64,000 bases of DNA, from contig LT907983.1 in assembly GCA_900230115.1 (NCBI GenBank), positions 1,364,001 to 1,428,000 on the forward strand. The letters are read 5' to 3'. The notes under the pieces are model-generated. The model did no database searches. It saw only the letters and a list, made by a program, of their open reading frames with translations, and was not told where the DNA came from. This document shows, in pieces, positions 1-8,737 of this stretch; within the stretch, counting starts at the first letter, position 1; each line of letters starts with the position of its first letter. Origin of the DNA: Spirosomataceae bacterium TFI 002. Its GTDB lineage: Bacteria; Bacteroidota; Bacteroidia; Cytophagales; Spirosomataceae. Both the position numbers and the translations under genes were made by a program.

Positions 1-233
1 TCTCCTTTTGCTTCAGTTTCAAAAATGTTTACAATAGAAAAGGTTGGGCTAGATACATTTTCCAGTACTCCCAATTGCTTTAAAATAAGTTTAACAAGAG
101 TTGTTTTTCCAGCTCCAAGGTTTCCCTCAAAAAGCATTATTGGTAACTCATTTAACTTTTGAACTAAGTTCACAGCAATATCTGCCATTCCATCCTTTCC
201 TACTTCCACTTTTGAAAAGTTTATTTCTTGCAA
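1..233 (-). CDS. tsaE: tRNA threonylcarbamoyladenosine biosynthesis ATPase TsaE, N-terminal part (cut by window start)
   Basis: The reverse strand reads a P-loop protein with the motif GNLGAGKTT followed by SSPTFSIVN, the signature of TsaE, the ATPase that works with TsaB and TsaD in making t6A37 on ANN-decoding tRNAs in the cytoplasm. About 77 residues are visible; the rest lies to the left of the window. The first possible start in frame is TTG at 233, after an in-frame stop at 248. A promoter-like TATTTTTG box overlaps that TTG (231-238), so translation may instead begin at GTG 209 or ATG 188. The gene is divergent from mrdA. The family call is firm; the start is not. Confidence 0.85.
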   Translation of the reverse strand, partial: MQEINFSKVEVGKDGMADIAVNLVQKLNELPIMLFEGNLGAGKTTLVKLILKQLGVLENVSSPTFSIVNIFETEAKG

Positions 234-238
234 AAATA
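231..238 (-). promoter_or_regulatory. Bacteroidota -7 box upstream of tsaE
   Basis: TATTTTTG on the minus strand matches the TAnnTTTG -7 element of the Bacteroidota primary sigma factor. It overlaps the first possible tsaE start codon. No well-placed -33 TTTG is seen, so the call is tentative. Confidence 0.4.
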
Positions 239-361
239 CAATTTTTCAGCCAAAGGATTTTAATCATGAAAGATAGAATTTTACATATTTTTTTGAGCCC
301 AAACAATGGTTTTATACTCATTTTTAATGAACTTTGTATCAAAATCCTCCAAGTTTTCGAC

Positions 362-2206
362 ATGTTAGACAATCGCCGATTTATTATTTTATTCTTTTTT
401 ACATCTATTGGCGTTGTATACATCTTGAGGTTGTTTTATTTGCAGGTTTTAGATCCAAAATATAAATCTTTGGAGGCTACCAATGCGATTAAAAGAGAAA
501 TCGAAATTCCGCTAAGAGGTCAGGTTTATGATCGAAATGGAAAACTGATCGTAACGAACGAAGAAGTGTACGATATGTACGTTACACCTAACAAGGTAAA
601 AGACCTCGACACTCTCAAGTTTTGTAGAGTATTTAACGTTACGAGGGGGTATTTCGACAGTACATTAGCAAATGCGGTCGATTTTAGCCCAAGAAGAGCT
701 TCTTTGTTTCTAAGACAACTTACAAAAAACGACTACGCTAGCACTATTGATGCTATGGTTCATTTCAAAGGCTTTTACTTCGAACAATCGTTTTTTAGAA
801 AATATCCCCCTGCCACTATGGCAAATGCACTTGGCTACATTGCAGAAATACCTAAGAAAATGTATGATAGCCAGGAGGTGCCGTACTATAGAAAGGGCGA
901 CTATATTGGGCTTAGTGGTTTGGAAAAGCAGTATGAAATTGAACTTAGGGGCACAAGAGGTGTAAAATACACCCTTATGAATGTGAAGGGTGAGGATAAG
1001 GGTCAATATGAAAATGGAGAATATGACACTCTTGCTGTTGTAGGGAAAAACCTATACAGTACTATTGATTTGGATATTCAGCAGCTTGCTGATTCTCTTT
1101 TTGAAGGAAAAGTAGGAGCACTTGTTGCCATTGAACCAAATACAGGAGAAATTTTAGCAATTGGTAGTTATCCTACTTACGACCCAAATGTATTAGCTGG
1201 TAAGCTCTACTCTGAAAACTATGTAAAACTATCCAAGGACCCAGATAAGCCATTTTTGAATCGAGCGATTTCTTCCTTCTATAGGCCTGGAAGTACTTTT
1301 AAGTTGGTACAAGCCGTAATAGGCTTAAATGAAGGAGTCATCACTCCTAGCACAAGTTTTGCAGGATCACCTAGTCCCTTCCAGTTCCATAGTGGTCCAC
1401 GCGAAGCAGCGAACTTAACAGTTGGAATTCAACTTTCGAGTAATCCTTATTTTTACAACGTATACAAGCGAATTATAGAAAATACCAAAATTTCAAATCC
1501 ATTTTTAGGAGCAAGAGAGACGCTATTTAAATGGGGAAATACAGTTAAAAAATTTGGTTTTGGAGTAAAACTAGGAATTGATATTCCTGGCGAAAACAAC
1601 GGTTTGATTCCTACCGTGGAGTTATATGATAAGTATTATGGTAAAGACCGCTGGAAATTCTCAAACTTTTATTCGGTAAGTATTGGGGAAGGTGAATTTG
1701 GTGTTAACGTGTTAAAATTAGCAAACCTGGCAGCTACCATTGCAAATAGAGGATATTGGGTAACACCCCACCTCGTAAAGGGAATTGGTAATGAAAAAGG
1801 AACAACTCCCAAATCTAATTCTGAGATACACCAAACCGGTATTGCTGCTAAACACTTTGAAAGCATCATGGATGGTATGGAGCAAGTAGTGCTTAACGGT
1901 ACTGGAAGAAGAGCTCAGATAGAAGGCATTAGAGTAATGGGTAAAACAGGTACTTCTCAAAACAAAAAAGGCAAAGACCATGCTATCTTTATCACATTCG
2001 CTCCTAGAGATAATCCAAAAATTGCAATAGCTGCAATAGTAGAAAATGGCGGCTATGGTGGAACGGCCTCAGCTCCAATCACTTCTTTAATCATGGAGAA
2101 ATACCTTACTGGTACTATTAAACGAACTGCAGTAAAAGAAGCAACAAAAAACGCACGATACACAACAGTAGCAGGAAAAAAGGCTAATCTTCCAGAAGCT
2201 GAATAA
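362..2206 (+). CDS. mrdA: Penicillin-binding protein 2 (elongasome transpeptidase)
   Basis: Class B PBP of about 614 residues that crosslinks peptidoglycan during cell elongation, working with the RodA glycosyltransferase. It has one N-terminal membrane anchor (about residues 6-24), a PBP dimerisation domain, then the transpeptidase domain with the serine nucleophile S311 in STFK, SSN at 359-361, and KTGTS at 528-532. The reading frame is open back to 101, but that extension is not PBP-like and overlaps tsaE on the other strand. ATG 362 (MLDNRRF), just before the anchor, is the better start. rodA follows after 2 bases, so the two are one operon, as in many bacteria. Confidence 0.95.
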   Translation: MLDNRRFIILFFFTSIGVVYILRLFYLQVLDPKYKSLEATNAIKREIEIPLRGQVYDRNGKLIVTNEEVYDMYVTPNKVKDLDTLKFCRVFNVTRGYFDSTLANAVDFSPRRASLFLRQLTKNDYASTIDAMVHFKGFYFEQSFFRKYPPATMANALGYIAEIPKKMYDSQEVPYYRKGDYIGLSGLEKQYEIELRGTRGVKYTLMNVKGEDKGQYENGEYDTLAVVGKNLYSTIDLDIQQLADSLFEGKVGALVAIEPNTGEILAIGSYPTYDPNVLAGKLYSENYVKLSKDPDKPFLNRAISSFYRPGSTFKLVQAVIGLNEGVITPSTSFAGSPSPFQFHSGPREAANLTVGIQLSSNPYFYNVYKRIIENTKISNPFLGARETLFKWGNTVKKFGFGVKLGIDIPGENNGLIPTVELYDKYYGKDRWKFSNFYSVSIGEGEFGVNVLKLANLAATIANRGYWVTPHLVKGIGNEKGTTPKSNSEIHQTGIAAKHFESIMDGMEQVVLNGTGRRAQIEGIRVMGKTGTSQNKKGKDHAIFITFAPRDNPKIAIAAIVENGGYGGTASAPITSLIMEKYLTGTIKRTAVKEATKNARYTTVAGKKANLPEAE

Positions 2207-2208
2207 TA

Positions 2209-3483
2209 ATGGCACAAGAAATTAACATCAAAAGTGGTATAGACTGGACCACCATCGGACTTTATATTACCCTCATCCTTATTGGGTATATAAACATTTA
2301 TGCTGCCGTTTATAACCCTACTAATCCAATTGAAATGTTTTCTCTAGCTCACAATGCCGGTAGGCAGATGCTTTTTGCTGGAGGGGCATTTTTCCTTATT
2401 ATGATCATTCTTTTCATCGACTTTAAAGTCTATGACACCTTTGCTTATGTCATATATGGTGGAATGATTTTAGTTCTCATCGCTACCATCTTTTTGGGAA
2501 GTGATATCAAGGGCTCCAAGTCATGGATCAAGCTAGGAACATTCTCTATTCAACCTGCAGAGTTTGCTAAAACAGCAACAGCACTTGCCCTTGCCAAGCT
2601 TTTATCTACACACGGTTTTAACCTGACCAAAAGAAAGGACATGTGGATTGCCGCGGCACTTATCTTATTGCCACCAGTTATCATTGTACTTCAAAAAGAA
2701 ACAGGTTCTGCTCTTACATTTGCCATTTTCATTGTTGTACTTTTTAGAGAAGGTTTACCGCCTATCTATCCATCATTACTTTTGGCCTTTGTTGTTTTAC
2801 TTATAGTTACTTTACTGTTTTCAAAATGGCTAGTGGTTTTGGGTATCGCAGCTATTGCTCTACTTTTCTGGTTTGTTTTCTTAAAAAGGTACGAGCGAAC
2901 ACAGCAAAACATGGTCAGGATTATAGGACTATTCACTTTATTTTCCGTTTTCGTTTTTGGTGTTAACTTTTTCGTGAACAGTGTTTTACAACCTCACCAG
3001 CAAAATAGAATTAGAGTATTAGTAGATCCAGATGCCGATCCACTTGGAGCTGGCTGGAATGTAAAACAATCTAAAATTGCGATTGGAACAGGGGGCTTCA
3101 TAGGAAAAGGGTACCTACAAGGAACGCAAACCAAATTCAACTTTGTACCAGAGCAATCGACTGACTTTATTTTTTGTACAGTAGGAGAAGAATGGGGATT
3201 TATTGGCAGTACTGTGGTGATTGGCCTATTTCTGGTATTGCTTTACCGGATCATCAGCTTAGCGGAAAAACAAAGGGATAAGTTTGCCCGAGTCTATGGC
3301 TACTGTGTAGCCTCCATTATCTTTTTCCACTTACTAGTTAATATAGGTATGACCATTGGATTAATGCCTGTAATTGGTATACCTCTACCTCTGATAAGCT
3401 ATGGAGGTTCCTCTTTATGGTCTTTTTCGATTATGCTATTTATCTTCTTGAAGCTTGACGCTCATAGAAGTTATAAAGTATAA
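2209..3483 (+). CDS. rodA: Rod shape-determining protein RodA (SEDS peptidoglycan polymerase)
   Basis: Polytopic inner-membrane protein of 424 residues in the RodA/FtsW/SpoVE family, which polymerises lipid II into glycan strands for lateral wall growth. About ten hydrophobic segments are visible. Family blocks include GSKSWIKLG and QPAEFAKTA in the first half, QLxxQNRIRV-like PHQQNRIRVLVDP near residue 265, FVPEQSTDFIF near 320, and the C-terminal PLPLISYGGSSLW. It starts 2 bases after mrdA, so the pair is probably translated together. RodA is preferred over FtsW because of the PBP2 neighbour. The gene converges with the hydrolase at 3485 with a 1-base gap. Confidence 0.95.
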   Translation: MAQEINIKSGIDWTTIGLYITLILIGYINIYAAVYNPTNPIEMFSLAHNAGRQMLFAGGAFFLIMIILFIDFKVYDTFAYVIYGGMILVLIATIFLGSDIKGSKSWIKLGTFSIQPAEFAKTATALALAKLLSTHGFNLTKRKDMWIAAALILLPPVIIVLQKETGSALTFAIFIVVLFREGLPPIYPSLLLAFVVLLIVTLLFSKWLVVLGIAAIALLFWFVFLKRYERTQQNMVRIIGLFTLFSVFVFGVNFFVNSVLQPHQQNRIRVLVDPDADPLGAGWNVKQSKIAIGTGGFIGKGYLQGTQTKFNFVPEQSTDFIFCTVGEEWGFIGSTVVIGLFLVLLYRIISLAEKQRDKFARVYGYCVASIIFFHLLVNIGMTIGLMPVIGIPLPLISYGGSSLWSFSIMLFIFLKLDAHRSYKV

Positions 3484-3484
3484 T

Positions 3485-4207
3485 TTACCAATCGCAAGCC
3501 TCTAAAAAACTCGTCATTAACGAAGCACACTCATCGGGTGCTTCCATCATACCTGCGTGAGCTATATGGTCAATGATTCCAACATAAGGCTTTTGCAATA
3601 GTGAAATTTGAGCCAAAGCATCTTCAAAAGGAATAAATGGATCTTGCTTTCCAATTATCTTGAGTACTGGGATTTCTAAACTTGAAAGTACCTCACTGGT
3701 ATCTTTACGTCCTTTCATTGCTTTGGTTGCAGTAATGAGAGCTTCCTGAGGTAACTTTTTGTTGTCTTGGAGTTGTTTCCTTATGTAAACCGAGTTCTTT
3801 TTCTTGAATATATCGTTATACATATTAGGCAAAAAGCCCTCTATAAACTTAGCAGTTCCGTGTTTTTTGATAAAGTCTGCAGTTCGATCTCTGTTTTTCT
3901 TTTTTTCAGTAGAATCTGCATAAGCAGTAGAATGAAACAAACCCAAACCTGCCAAATACTCTGAATGCTTGGCAGCATATGCAAGAGATATATAACCTCC
4001 CATAGAGTGTCCAACTAATACAAATCGTGTTATTTCTCTTTCTTCAATCTCATGATGTACCCATGCTGCATATTCTTCTATGGTTTGGCAAAAGGTGATT
4101 TGAGAATAATCAAGACGAACATATTCATGCTCTGCAGGTAAGGTGGGGATGAATGTGTCCCAAATATCTTCGTTTTCTCCAAATCCATGGAGTAGCACTA
4201 TTTTCAT
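3485..4207 (-). CDS. Alpha/beta-fold hydrolase
   Basis: Cytoplasmic alpha/beta hydrolase of 240 residues with no signal peptide. The nucleophile elbow is GHSMGG (Ser about 68), preceded by the oxyanion-loop sequence HGFGE near the N terminus. The acid is probably the Asp in GKQDPF and the base the His in IAHAGMMEAP. This set is typical of the esterase/lyase-like AB_hydrolase_1 group; the substrate cannot be read from sequence. Its ATG overlaps the stop of the upstream lipoprotein gene (4204-4764) by 4 bases, so the two are translationally coupled. Confidence 0.8.
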   Translation of the reverse strand: MKIVLLHGFGENEDIWDTFIPTLPAEHEYVRLDYSQITFCQTIEEYAAWVHHEIEEREITRFVLVGHSMGGYISLAYAAKHSEYLAGLGLFHSTAYADSTEKKKNRDRTADFIKKHGTAKFIEGFLPNMYNDIFKKKNSVYIRKQLQDNKKLPQEALITATKAMKGRKDTSEVLSSLEIPVLKIIGKQDPFIPFEDALAQISLLQKPYVGIIDHIAHAGMMEAPDECASLMTSFLEACDW

Positions 4208-4764
4208 TTTTTGCTTTTAAATATGTTTTCAAACCTGCTTCGACGTCGCTTCTTTTTCCATATTTTTTTTAGCCCAATTGCTAAAAATATAATACTAGCC
4301 AAGCCAAATAACATCACTAAAGTAGGTAATTTAAGAAAAGCAAGTACTATTGCGATACCCAGAAATATAAATCCAACAAAAAGATTCGACGAGATTTGTC
4401 TAAACTTTTTCCCTTTCTTTTTCTTCTTCTTAGCTTTTGGGTCTTGCTTTGGTTTTGGATTAAAGTACTTAGGAGATGGCTTTTCAAACGCCATGCTTCC
4501 CTTTGTTTCTATATTTACAGCGGGTTCAGGAGATATGAGAATTGGCAATATTACCCTGTCAAACTTTATTTCTTTTTCTATTTCTTTTTTTTCTATTCGT
4601 AAAGGTGAAGAAATCTTTGCCAAAGCTTCCTTAACTTCTAAAAGCGGCTTCTTCTTCACTTTTGCCATCACACTTGGCGTACTACTCTCTTGAAAGTAAG
4701 CATATTGTGTTTTACATGAAAAGAACAGAATGGATAAAAACAGAAGTGCGGTGTAGCGGAGCAT
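4204..4764 (-). CDS. Small lipoprotein with two C-terminal membrane segments
   Basis: Hypothetical protein of 186 residues. A lipoprotein signal ends at the lipobox FFSC (Cys about 17), followed by a polar, Lys-rich, proline-containing linker (about 30-125) and then two hydrophobic segments (LFVGFIFLGIAIVLAF and LVMLFGLASIIFLAIGL), ending in a strongly basic tail. The pattern of a lipidated N terminus, a linker and a membrane hairpin recurs in Cytophagales proteins of unknown function. It is coupled by a 4-base overlap to the downstream hydrolase. No function is assigned. Confidence 0.65.
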   Translation of the reverse strand: MLRYTALLFLSILFFSCKTQYAYFQESSTPSVMAKVKKKPLLEVKEALAKISSPLRIEKKEIEKEIKFDRVILPILISPEPAVNIETKGSMAFEKPSPKYFNPKPKQDPKAKKKKKKGKKFRQISSNLFVGFIFLGIAIVLAFLKLPTLVMLFGLASIIFLAIGLKKIWKKKRRRSRFENIFKSKK

Positions 4765-4768
4765 ATAT

Positions 4769-4809
4769 AAAAAAAGCGTTGCAAAGAAATGTATTTCTTT
4801 AGCAACGCT
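4769..4809 (-). terminator. Rho-independent terminator downstream of clpX
   Basis: On the minus strand a 15-bp stem (AGCGTTGC plus AAAGAAA, one bulged base) with loop TACA is followed by a run of seven T. It lies 21 bases after the clpX stop and directly ahead of the lipoprotein start, so it separates clpX from the next minus-strand unit. Confidence 0.85.
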
Positions 4810-4830
4810 ATCATTGTTTAAATTATGATA

Positions 4831-6090
4831 TTAAGCAACAAGTTTTAATTCGTAATAAGAAGATACTTCGAATTGCTCTTGAGCATATTCTCTACTAATA
4901 ACAAATTTCTTGACATCGGTTTTAGAAGGTAACTCATACATGGCATCTGTCATGATTGCTTCACAAATGCTACGTAAACCTCTAGCCCCAAGTTGAAAAA
5001 CAACTGCTTGCTCAACTATGTAGTCTAATGCTCCTTCCTCAAAAGTCAACTCAATGCCTTCCATAGAGAACAACTTCTGATACTGCTTCACAAGAGCATT
5101 TTTAGGCTCAGTAAGAATCTTCTTTAATGTATCTGCATCCAATGGATTTAGATACGTTAGCAATGGCAACCTTCCAATTAACTCAGGAATTAACCCAAAT
5201 GACTTGAGGTCTTGTTGAGTAACAAAACGAAGTATATTATCATCTTTCCAAATGTCTTTCAACTTACGATCCGAAGAGAAGCCAATTGGTACTTTATTAA
5301 TTCTTTTTGCAATGTGACGTTTGATACCATCAAAAGCACCCCCACAAATGAAAAGTATGTTTTCAGTATTGATTTGTACCAAAGGCTGATCTGGATGCTT
5401 TCTACCTCCTTGAGGCGGAACACCAACCTTAGACCCCTCTAAAAGCTTTAGAAGACCCTGCTGAACACCTTCACCACTTACATCTCGCGTAATAGATGGA
5501 TTGTCCGACTTACGAGCGATTTTATCTATCTCATCAATGTAAACAATTCCTCTCTCGGCAAGCTCAGCATTATAGTCTGCTGACTGCAATAAGCGACTCA
5601 AAATGCTTTCAACGTCTTCTCCTACATAACCAGCTTCGGTTAAAACAGTTGCATCTGCAATAGCAAAAGGCACTTGAAGGATCTTTGCGATCGTACGAGC
5701 AAGGTAAGTTTTACCTGTACCAGTCTCACCTATCATGATGATATTAGATTTCTCAATCGTAACCTCATCAGTGGTTTTAGGCTGAGTTAGTCTTTTGTAA
5801 TGGTTATAAACCGAAACGCTTAAAACTTTTTTAGCCTCGTCTTGACCAATGATATACTCATCCAAATATTCTTTAAGAACCTTTGGTGGTTTCACATCAA
5901 ACTTTGGCAATTCGCCTTTCTTTTTCTTCTTTTTTACTTTGGTATCTACACCGAATAATTCTTGTTGTACAAGTTCGTAACCTTGCAAAATACAGTGATT
6001 ACAGATATGACCATCTGTGCCACTAAGTAATAGATCTACCTCTGCTTTTTTTCTAGAACAAAAAGAGCAGTTGGGTTCTTTATACGCCAT
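4831..6090 (-). CDS. clpX: ATP-dependent Clp protease ATP-binding subunit ClpX
   Basis: AAA+ unfoldase of 419 residues that feeds tagged proteins to ClpP. The N-terminal zinc-binding domain has Cys 8, 11, 30 and 33. A Lys-rich stretch (51-58) follows, then Walker A GETGTGKT (121-128), Walker B IVYIDE (182-187), the pore loop GYVGED (154-159) and the sensor-2 motif GARGLR. An IGF-type ClpP-docking loop is visible as VPIGFSS. Length is normal for the family. clpP lies upstream on the same strand, but an 18-bp hairpin and a separate promoter box lie between the two genes. Confidence 0.97.
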   Translation of the reverse strand: MAYKEPNCSFCSRKKAEVDLLLSGTDGHICNHCILQGYELVQQELFGVDTKVKKKKKKGELPKFDVKPPKVLKEYLDEYIIGQDEAKKVLSVSVYNHYKRLTQPKTTDEVTIEKSNIIMIGETGTGKTYLARTIAKILQVPFAIADATVLTEAGYVGEDVESILSRLLQSADYNAELAERGIVYIDEIDKIARKSDNPSITRDVSGEGVQQGLLKLLEGSKVGVPPQGGRKHPDQPLVQINTENILFICGGAFDGIKRHIAKRINKVPIGFSSDRKLKDIWKDDNILRFVTQQDLKSFGLIPELIGRLPLLTYLNPLDADTLKKILTEPKNALVKQYQKLFSMEGIELTFEEGALDYIVEQAVVFQLGARGLRSICEAIMTDAMYELPSKTDVKKFVISREYAQEQFEVSSYYELKLVA

Positions 6091-6119
6091 TTTTTAGCCT
6101 TATATTTTTTTAATAAATA

Positions 6120-6127
6120 CAAAAATA
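6120..6127 (-). promoter_or_regulatory. Promoter -7 box for clpX
   Basis: TATTTTTG on the minus strand, about 30 bases ahead of the clpX ATG, matches TAnnTTTG. It sits immediately after the clpP-clpX hairpin, so clpX can probably be transcribed independently of clpP. Confidence 0.55.
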
Positions 6128-6163
6128 CAAATTCCTCCTAAAACTTAGGAGAAATTCGTATTT
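6123..6163 (-). terminator. 18-bp hairpin between clpP and clpX
   Basis: The two arms 6123-6140 and 6146-6163 pair over 18 positions (two G-T wobbles, no gaps) with a 5-base loop. It begins 10 bases after the clpP stop. On the minus strand it is followed by TTGTATTTATT rather than a clean T-run. It may be a leaky terminator, a processing site, or a stabiliser of clpP mRNA. Confidence 0.65.
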
Positions 6164-6172
6164 CAGGGATTT

Positions 6173-6844
6173 TTAGCCTTTGATCAATACCTCATCAATC
6201 AAGCCATAAGCTTTTGCCTCTTCAGCCTTAAGCCAATAGTCTCTATCAGAGTCTTTCTCTATTTGCTTTACAGTTTTTCCAGTATGCTTTGCAAGAATTT
6301 CATATAGCTCTTTTCTTAACTCTATGATCTGTTTAACAGTAATCTCCATATCAGTAGACTGACCTTGAGCTCCACCACTTGGTTGGTGAATCATTACTCT
6401 TGCATGAGGTAAAGCTGATCTTTTTCCAGGTGCTCCACCTGCCAACAAAACTGCTCCCATAGACGCCGCAAGCGAAGTACAAATGGTTGCAACCTCTGGA
6501 TTCACATAATGCATGGTGTCATACATTCCCAAGCCGGCATACACCGATCCACCCGGGGAGTTGATGTACATTAGTATGTCTTTCTTAGAATCTACAGACT
6601 CCAAGAACAGTAATTGTGCAACAACTATATTTGCGATTTGATCATCAACTCCTGTTCCCAAAAAGATGATCCTATCCATGATTAATCTTGAAAAAACATC
6701 AATTGCAGCGAAACGCATTGGTCTCTCTTCAATAATGTTGGGAGTCATGTTGGTCACGTTATGTTTCACATAATCATCAATGGTAAGACCACTCATTCCT
6801 CTGTGATGTACCGCATATTTTCTAAATTCTTCTCCGAAATGCAT
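6173..6844 (-). CDS. clpP: ATP-dependent Clp protease proteolytic subunit ClpP
   Basis: Serine protease of 223 residues that forms the tetradecameric ClpP barrel. The catalytic triad is visible: Ser128 in AASMGA, His153 in MIHQPSGG, and Asp202 in SDRDYW. The substrate-groove motif NSPGGS is at 95-100. The N terminus is about 20-25 residues longer than in E. coli ClpP and may include a propeptide. It sits between tig and clpX, the conserved order tig-clpP-clpX. Confidence 0.97.
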   Translation of the reverse strand: MHFGEEFRKYAVHHRGMSGLTIDDYVKHNVTNMTPNIIEERPMRFAAIDVFSRLIMDRIIFLGTGVDDQIANIVVAQLLFLESVDSKKDILMYINSPGGSVYAGLGMYDTMHYVNPEVATICTSLAASMGAVLLAGGAPGKRSALPHARVMIHQPSGGAQGQSTDMEITVKQIIELRKELYEILAKHTGKTVKQIEKDSDRDYWLKAEEAKAYGLIDEVLIKG

Positions 6845-6940
6845 AATATATATTTTAAGATTCAGTTTCTAATTACCAACTAAAACACGAATTGAGGTAG
6901 AGTAGTTTCTCAAAGTTTTCCACTAATGGTTTTATATGTA

Positions 6941-6970
6941 AAAAGGTCAAGCTACAAAAGTAACTTGACC
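6941..6970 (-). terminator. Terminator downstream of tig
   Basis: Arms GGTCAAG and CTTGACC (6945-6951 and 6964-6970) form a 7-bp stem, followed on the minus strand by TTTT. It lies 26 bases past the trigger-factor stop and ahead of clpP. The stem is short, so read-through into clpP is likely. Confidence 0.6.
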
Positions 6971-6995
6971 CTTTCAAAAACTCTTTAGTTTCGGT

Positions 6996-8345
6996 TTAAG
7001 CTAACTCGTATTTGCTCTTTGCAATATCGTTGAATTCTTCAACCTTCACTGTTTGCTCATCTATCTTAATTTTAGACTTTGCAAACTGAACGACTTTCTT
7101 TCCGTAAGACATGTTGTAATACTTTTTGAAAGCGTCATCTTTATTTTCTTGAAGCTGCTTTCTAGCCATTTGGTCTATAAAGTCTTCCATTCCTTGCATT
7201 GATGCCTGAGCACCAAAGTAATTCATGATTTCAGCTTTCACTTCTTCCAAAACATCATTGTATTCTACTTTCAACTCGTTTTGACTTGCAATTTCACTTT
7301 TAATCAAATCAGCTCTTAAGCCTTTTGCAAATGCATCGTAATCTTTCTCAACCTCTTCAGCCGTGAATTTTCCTTCATTTACCATTAGCAACCATTTCTT
7401 CAAAAACTCATCTGGAAGATCAATTTTTACAGAATCGGTAAGTGCCTGCTCTATTTCGAAATCAAGTAAATAAGAAGATTCTCTGTTATAATTCTCAGCA
7501 ATTATCTTCTTTATCTCTCCTCTAAATTCTTCTAAGTTTGAAGCTCTTCCTTCTCCTAAAGCCTTATCAAAAAGCTCTTGGTTAACTTCTGCTGGTGCTA
7601 CTCTTGAAATTTTATCAACAACAAAAGTAAATTCTCCGCTCAATGCAGCAGCTTCTTCGTCAGACTTACCAGTTGCGAAGCCTAAGTCTTTATTATCACT
7701 TTCAAAAATAGATTGAATATCAAATGTAACTGTACTACCTTTTTCAAGGCCAGTAAATAATTTTTGACTCTTCTCTACCACTTTGTCAGTTGGAATTCCT
7801 GATTGAGATTCAAACTCGCTTGACTCTTGCGTTAGTTTTCCAAAAAGCAAATCGCCAATCTCAGCATCTTCAGGCTCTTGATCAGTACCAAATCTTTTGG
7901 TCATATCTTCTACCGCCTTATCAATTTGCTCTTCAGATGGCTCAATGATATAATTCTTCACTGCAGCAACTTTATCTAAATCTACTGTAAAGTCAGAAGC
8001 CATACCCACTTCGTATTCGAATGTGTACTCTTTATCATTATCCCAATCAATTTGATAAGCCTCGTTATCAGGAATTGGATCTCCTACTACTTTAAGTTTG
8101 TTTTCAGCAATGTATGCATTAACAGTATCACTTACTTTTTTTATCACCTCGTCTACTAGTAAGCTCTTTCCATAAAGCTTTTTAATGTAACCTACCGGAA
8201 CGTGACCAGGTCTAAAGCCTTTGATCCTTGACGTTTTAGCGTATTCTTTAATTTTCTTATCAAGTTCTTGCTTGTAGTCGTCTTCAGCGATAACAATTTT
8301 CAATCGAGCGTTGGTAGCGGATTGTTTGTCAAATGTTGTTTCCAT
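6996..8345 (-). CDS. tig: Trigger factor (ribosome-associated chaperone, peptidyl-prolyl isomerase)
   Basis: Protein of 449 residues. The ribosome-binding domain carries the family signature GFRPGHVP at residues 43-50. A PPIase-like middle section follows, degenerate as is common in Bacteroidota, then a long helical C-terminal chaperone domain. It binds nascent chains at the exit tunnel. It lies upstream of clpP-clpX on the same strand. The ATG at 8345 is 26 bases from the end of the tRNA-Leu terminator T-run, and no Shine-Dalgarno site is seen. Confidence 0.93.
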   Translation of the reverse strand: METTFDKQSATNARLKIVIAEDDYKQELDKKIKEYAKTSRIKGFRPGHVPVGYIKKLYGKSLLVDEVIKKVSDTVNAYIAENKLKVVGDPIPDNEAYQIDWDNDKEYTFEYEVGMASDFTVDLDKVAAVKNYIIEPSEEQIDKAVEDMTKRFGTDQEPEDAEIGDLLFGKLTQESSEFESQSGIPTDKVVEKSQKLFTGLEKGSTVTFDIQSIFESDNKDLGFATGKSDEEAAALSGEFTFVVDKISRVAPAEVNQELFDKALGEGRASNLEEFRGEIKKIIAENYNRESSYLLDFEIEQALTDSVKIDLPDEFLKKWLLMVNEGKFTAEEVEKDYDAFAKGLRADLIKSEIASQNELKVEYNDVLEEVKAEIMNYFGAQASMQGMEDFIDQMARKQLQENKDDAFKKYYNMSYGKKVVQFAKSKIKIDEQTVKVEEFNDIAKSKYELA

Positions 8346-8370
8346 TAAGGAGGTAGATGAATTTGTTTTT

Positions 8371-8414
8371 GAAAAATAAAAAAACCCTCCAATAAAAATC
8401 TTCTTATTGAAGGG
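8371..8414 (-). terminator. Rho-independent terminator of tRNA-Leu
   Basis: Minus-strand stem of 11 bp (arms 8404-8414 and 8385-8395, one wobble), 8-base loop, then TTTTTTTATTTTT. It starts 8 bases after the tRNA 3' end. Confidence 0.9.
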
Positions 8415-8421
8415 TCTTGAG

Positions 8422-8503
8422 TACGGGTGGAGGGAATCGAACCCCCACGCCTTGCGGCACTAGATCCTAAGTCTAGCACGTCTACCAGTTCCGCCACACC
8501 CGC
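8422..8503 (-). tRNA. tRNA-Leu(UAG)
   Basis: 82-nt type II tRNA. The acceptor GCGGGTG pairs with CACCCGT (G-U at the first pair) with discriminator A. The anticodon stem CTAGA/TCTAG encloses loop CTTAGGA with anticodon TAG, reading CUN Leu codons. A long variable arm (TGCCGCAAGGCG) and T-loop GTTCGATTC are present. CCA is not encoded. Confidence 0.96.
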
Positions 8504-8691
8504 GTCATAAAAACGATTAATCTTTCTGGTAAAATCTCAATCGGGCTGCAAAGATAATTCTTGTTCATATTTTTACAAAAAAAAATGGATTTATTTTTCA
8601 ATTATTTATTTCTTGACTGGGTATGTTAATTTTTTTCATAAAAAAAGCTCCTAAAAACTCCCAAAACATCGTTTAGAAACTTAAGTCTATG

Positions 8692-8699
8692 TATTTTTG
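8692..8699 (+). promoter_or_regulatory. Promoter -7 box for rel/spoT
   Basis: TATTTTTG matches TAnnTTTG and lies 38 bases ahead of the TTG start of the rel gene. The 180 bases between it and tRNA-Leu are very AT-rich, with no other element recognised. Confidence 0.6.
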
Positions 8700-8737
8700 A
8701 TAAGGTCTTATGGTTCAATCTTCATCATTATTCAGTT

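Noticed and set aside
101-361. 87-residue N-terminal extension of mrdA
   Set aside because: It overlaps tsaE on the other strand, is not PBP-like, and an ATG right before the membrane anchor (362) gives a normal PBP2.
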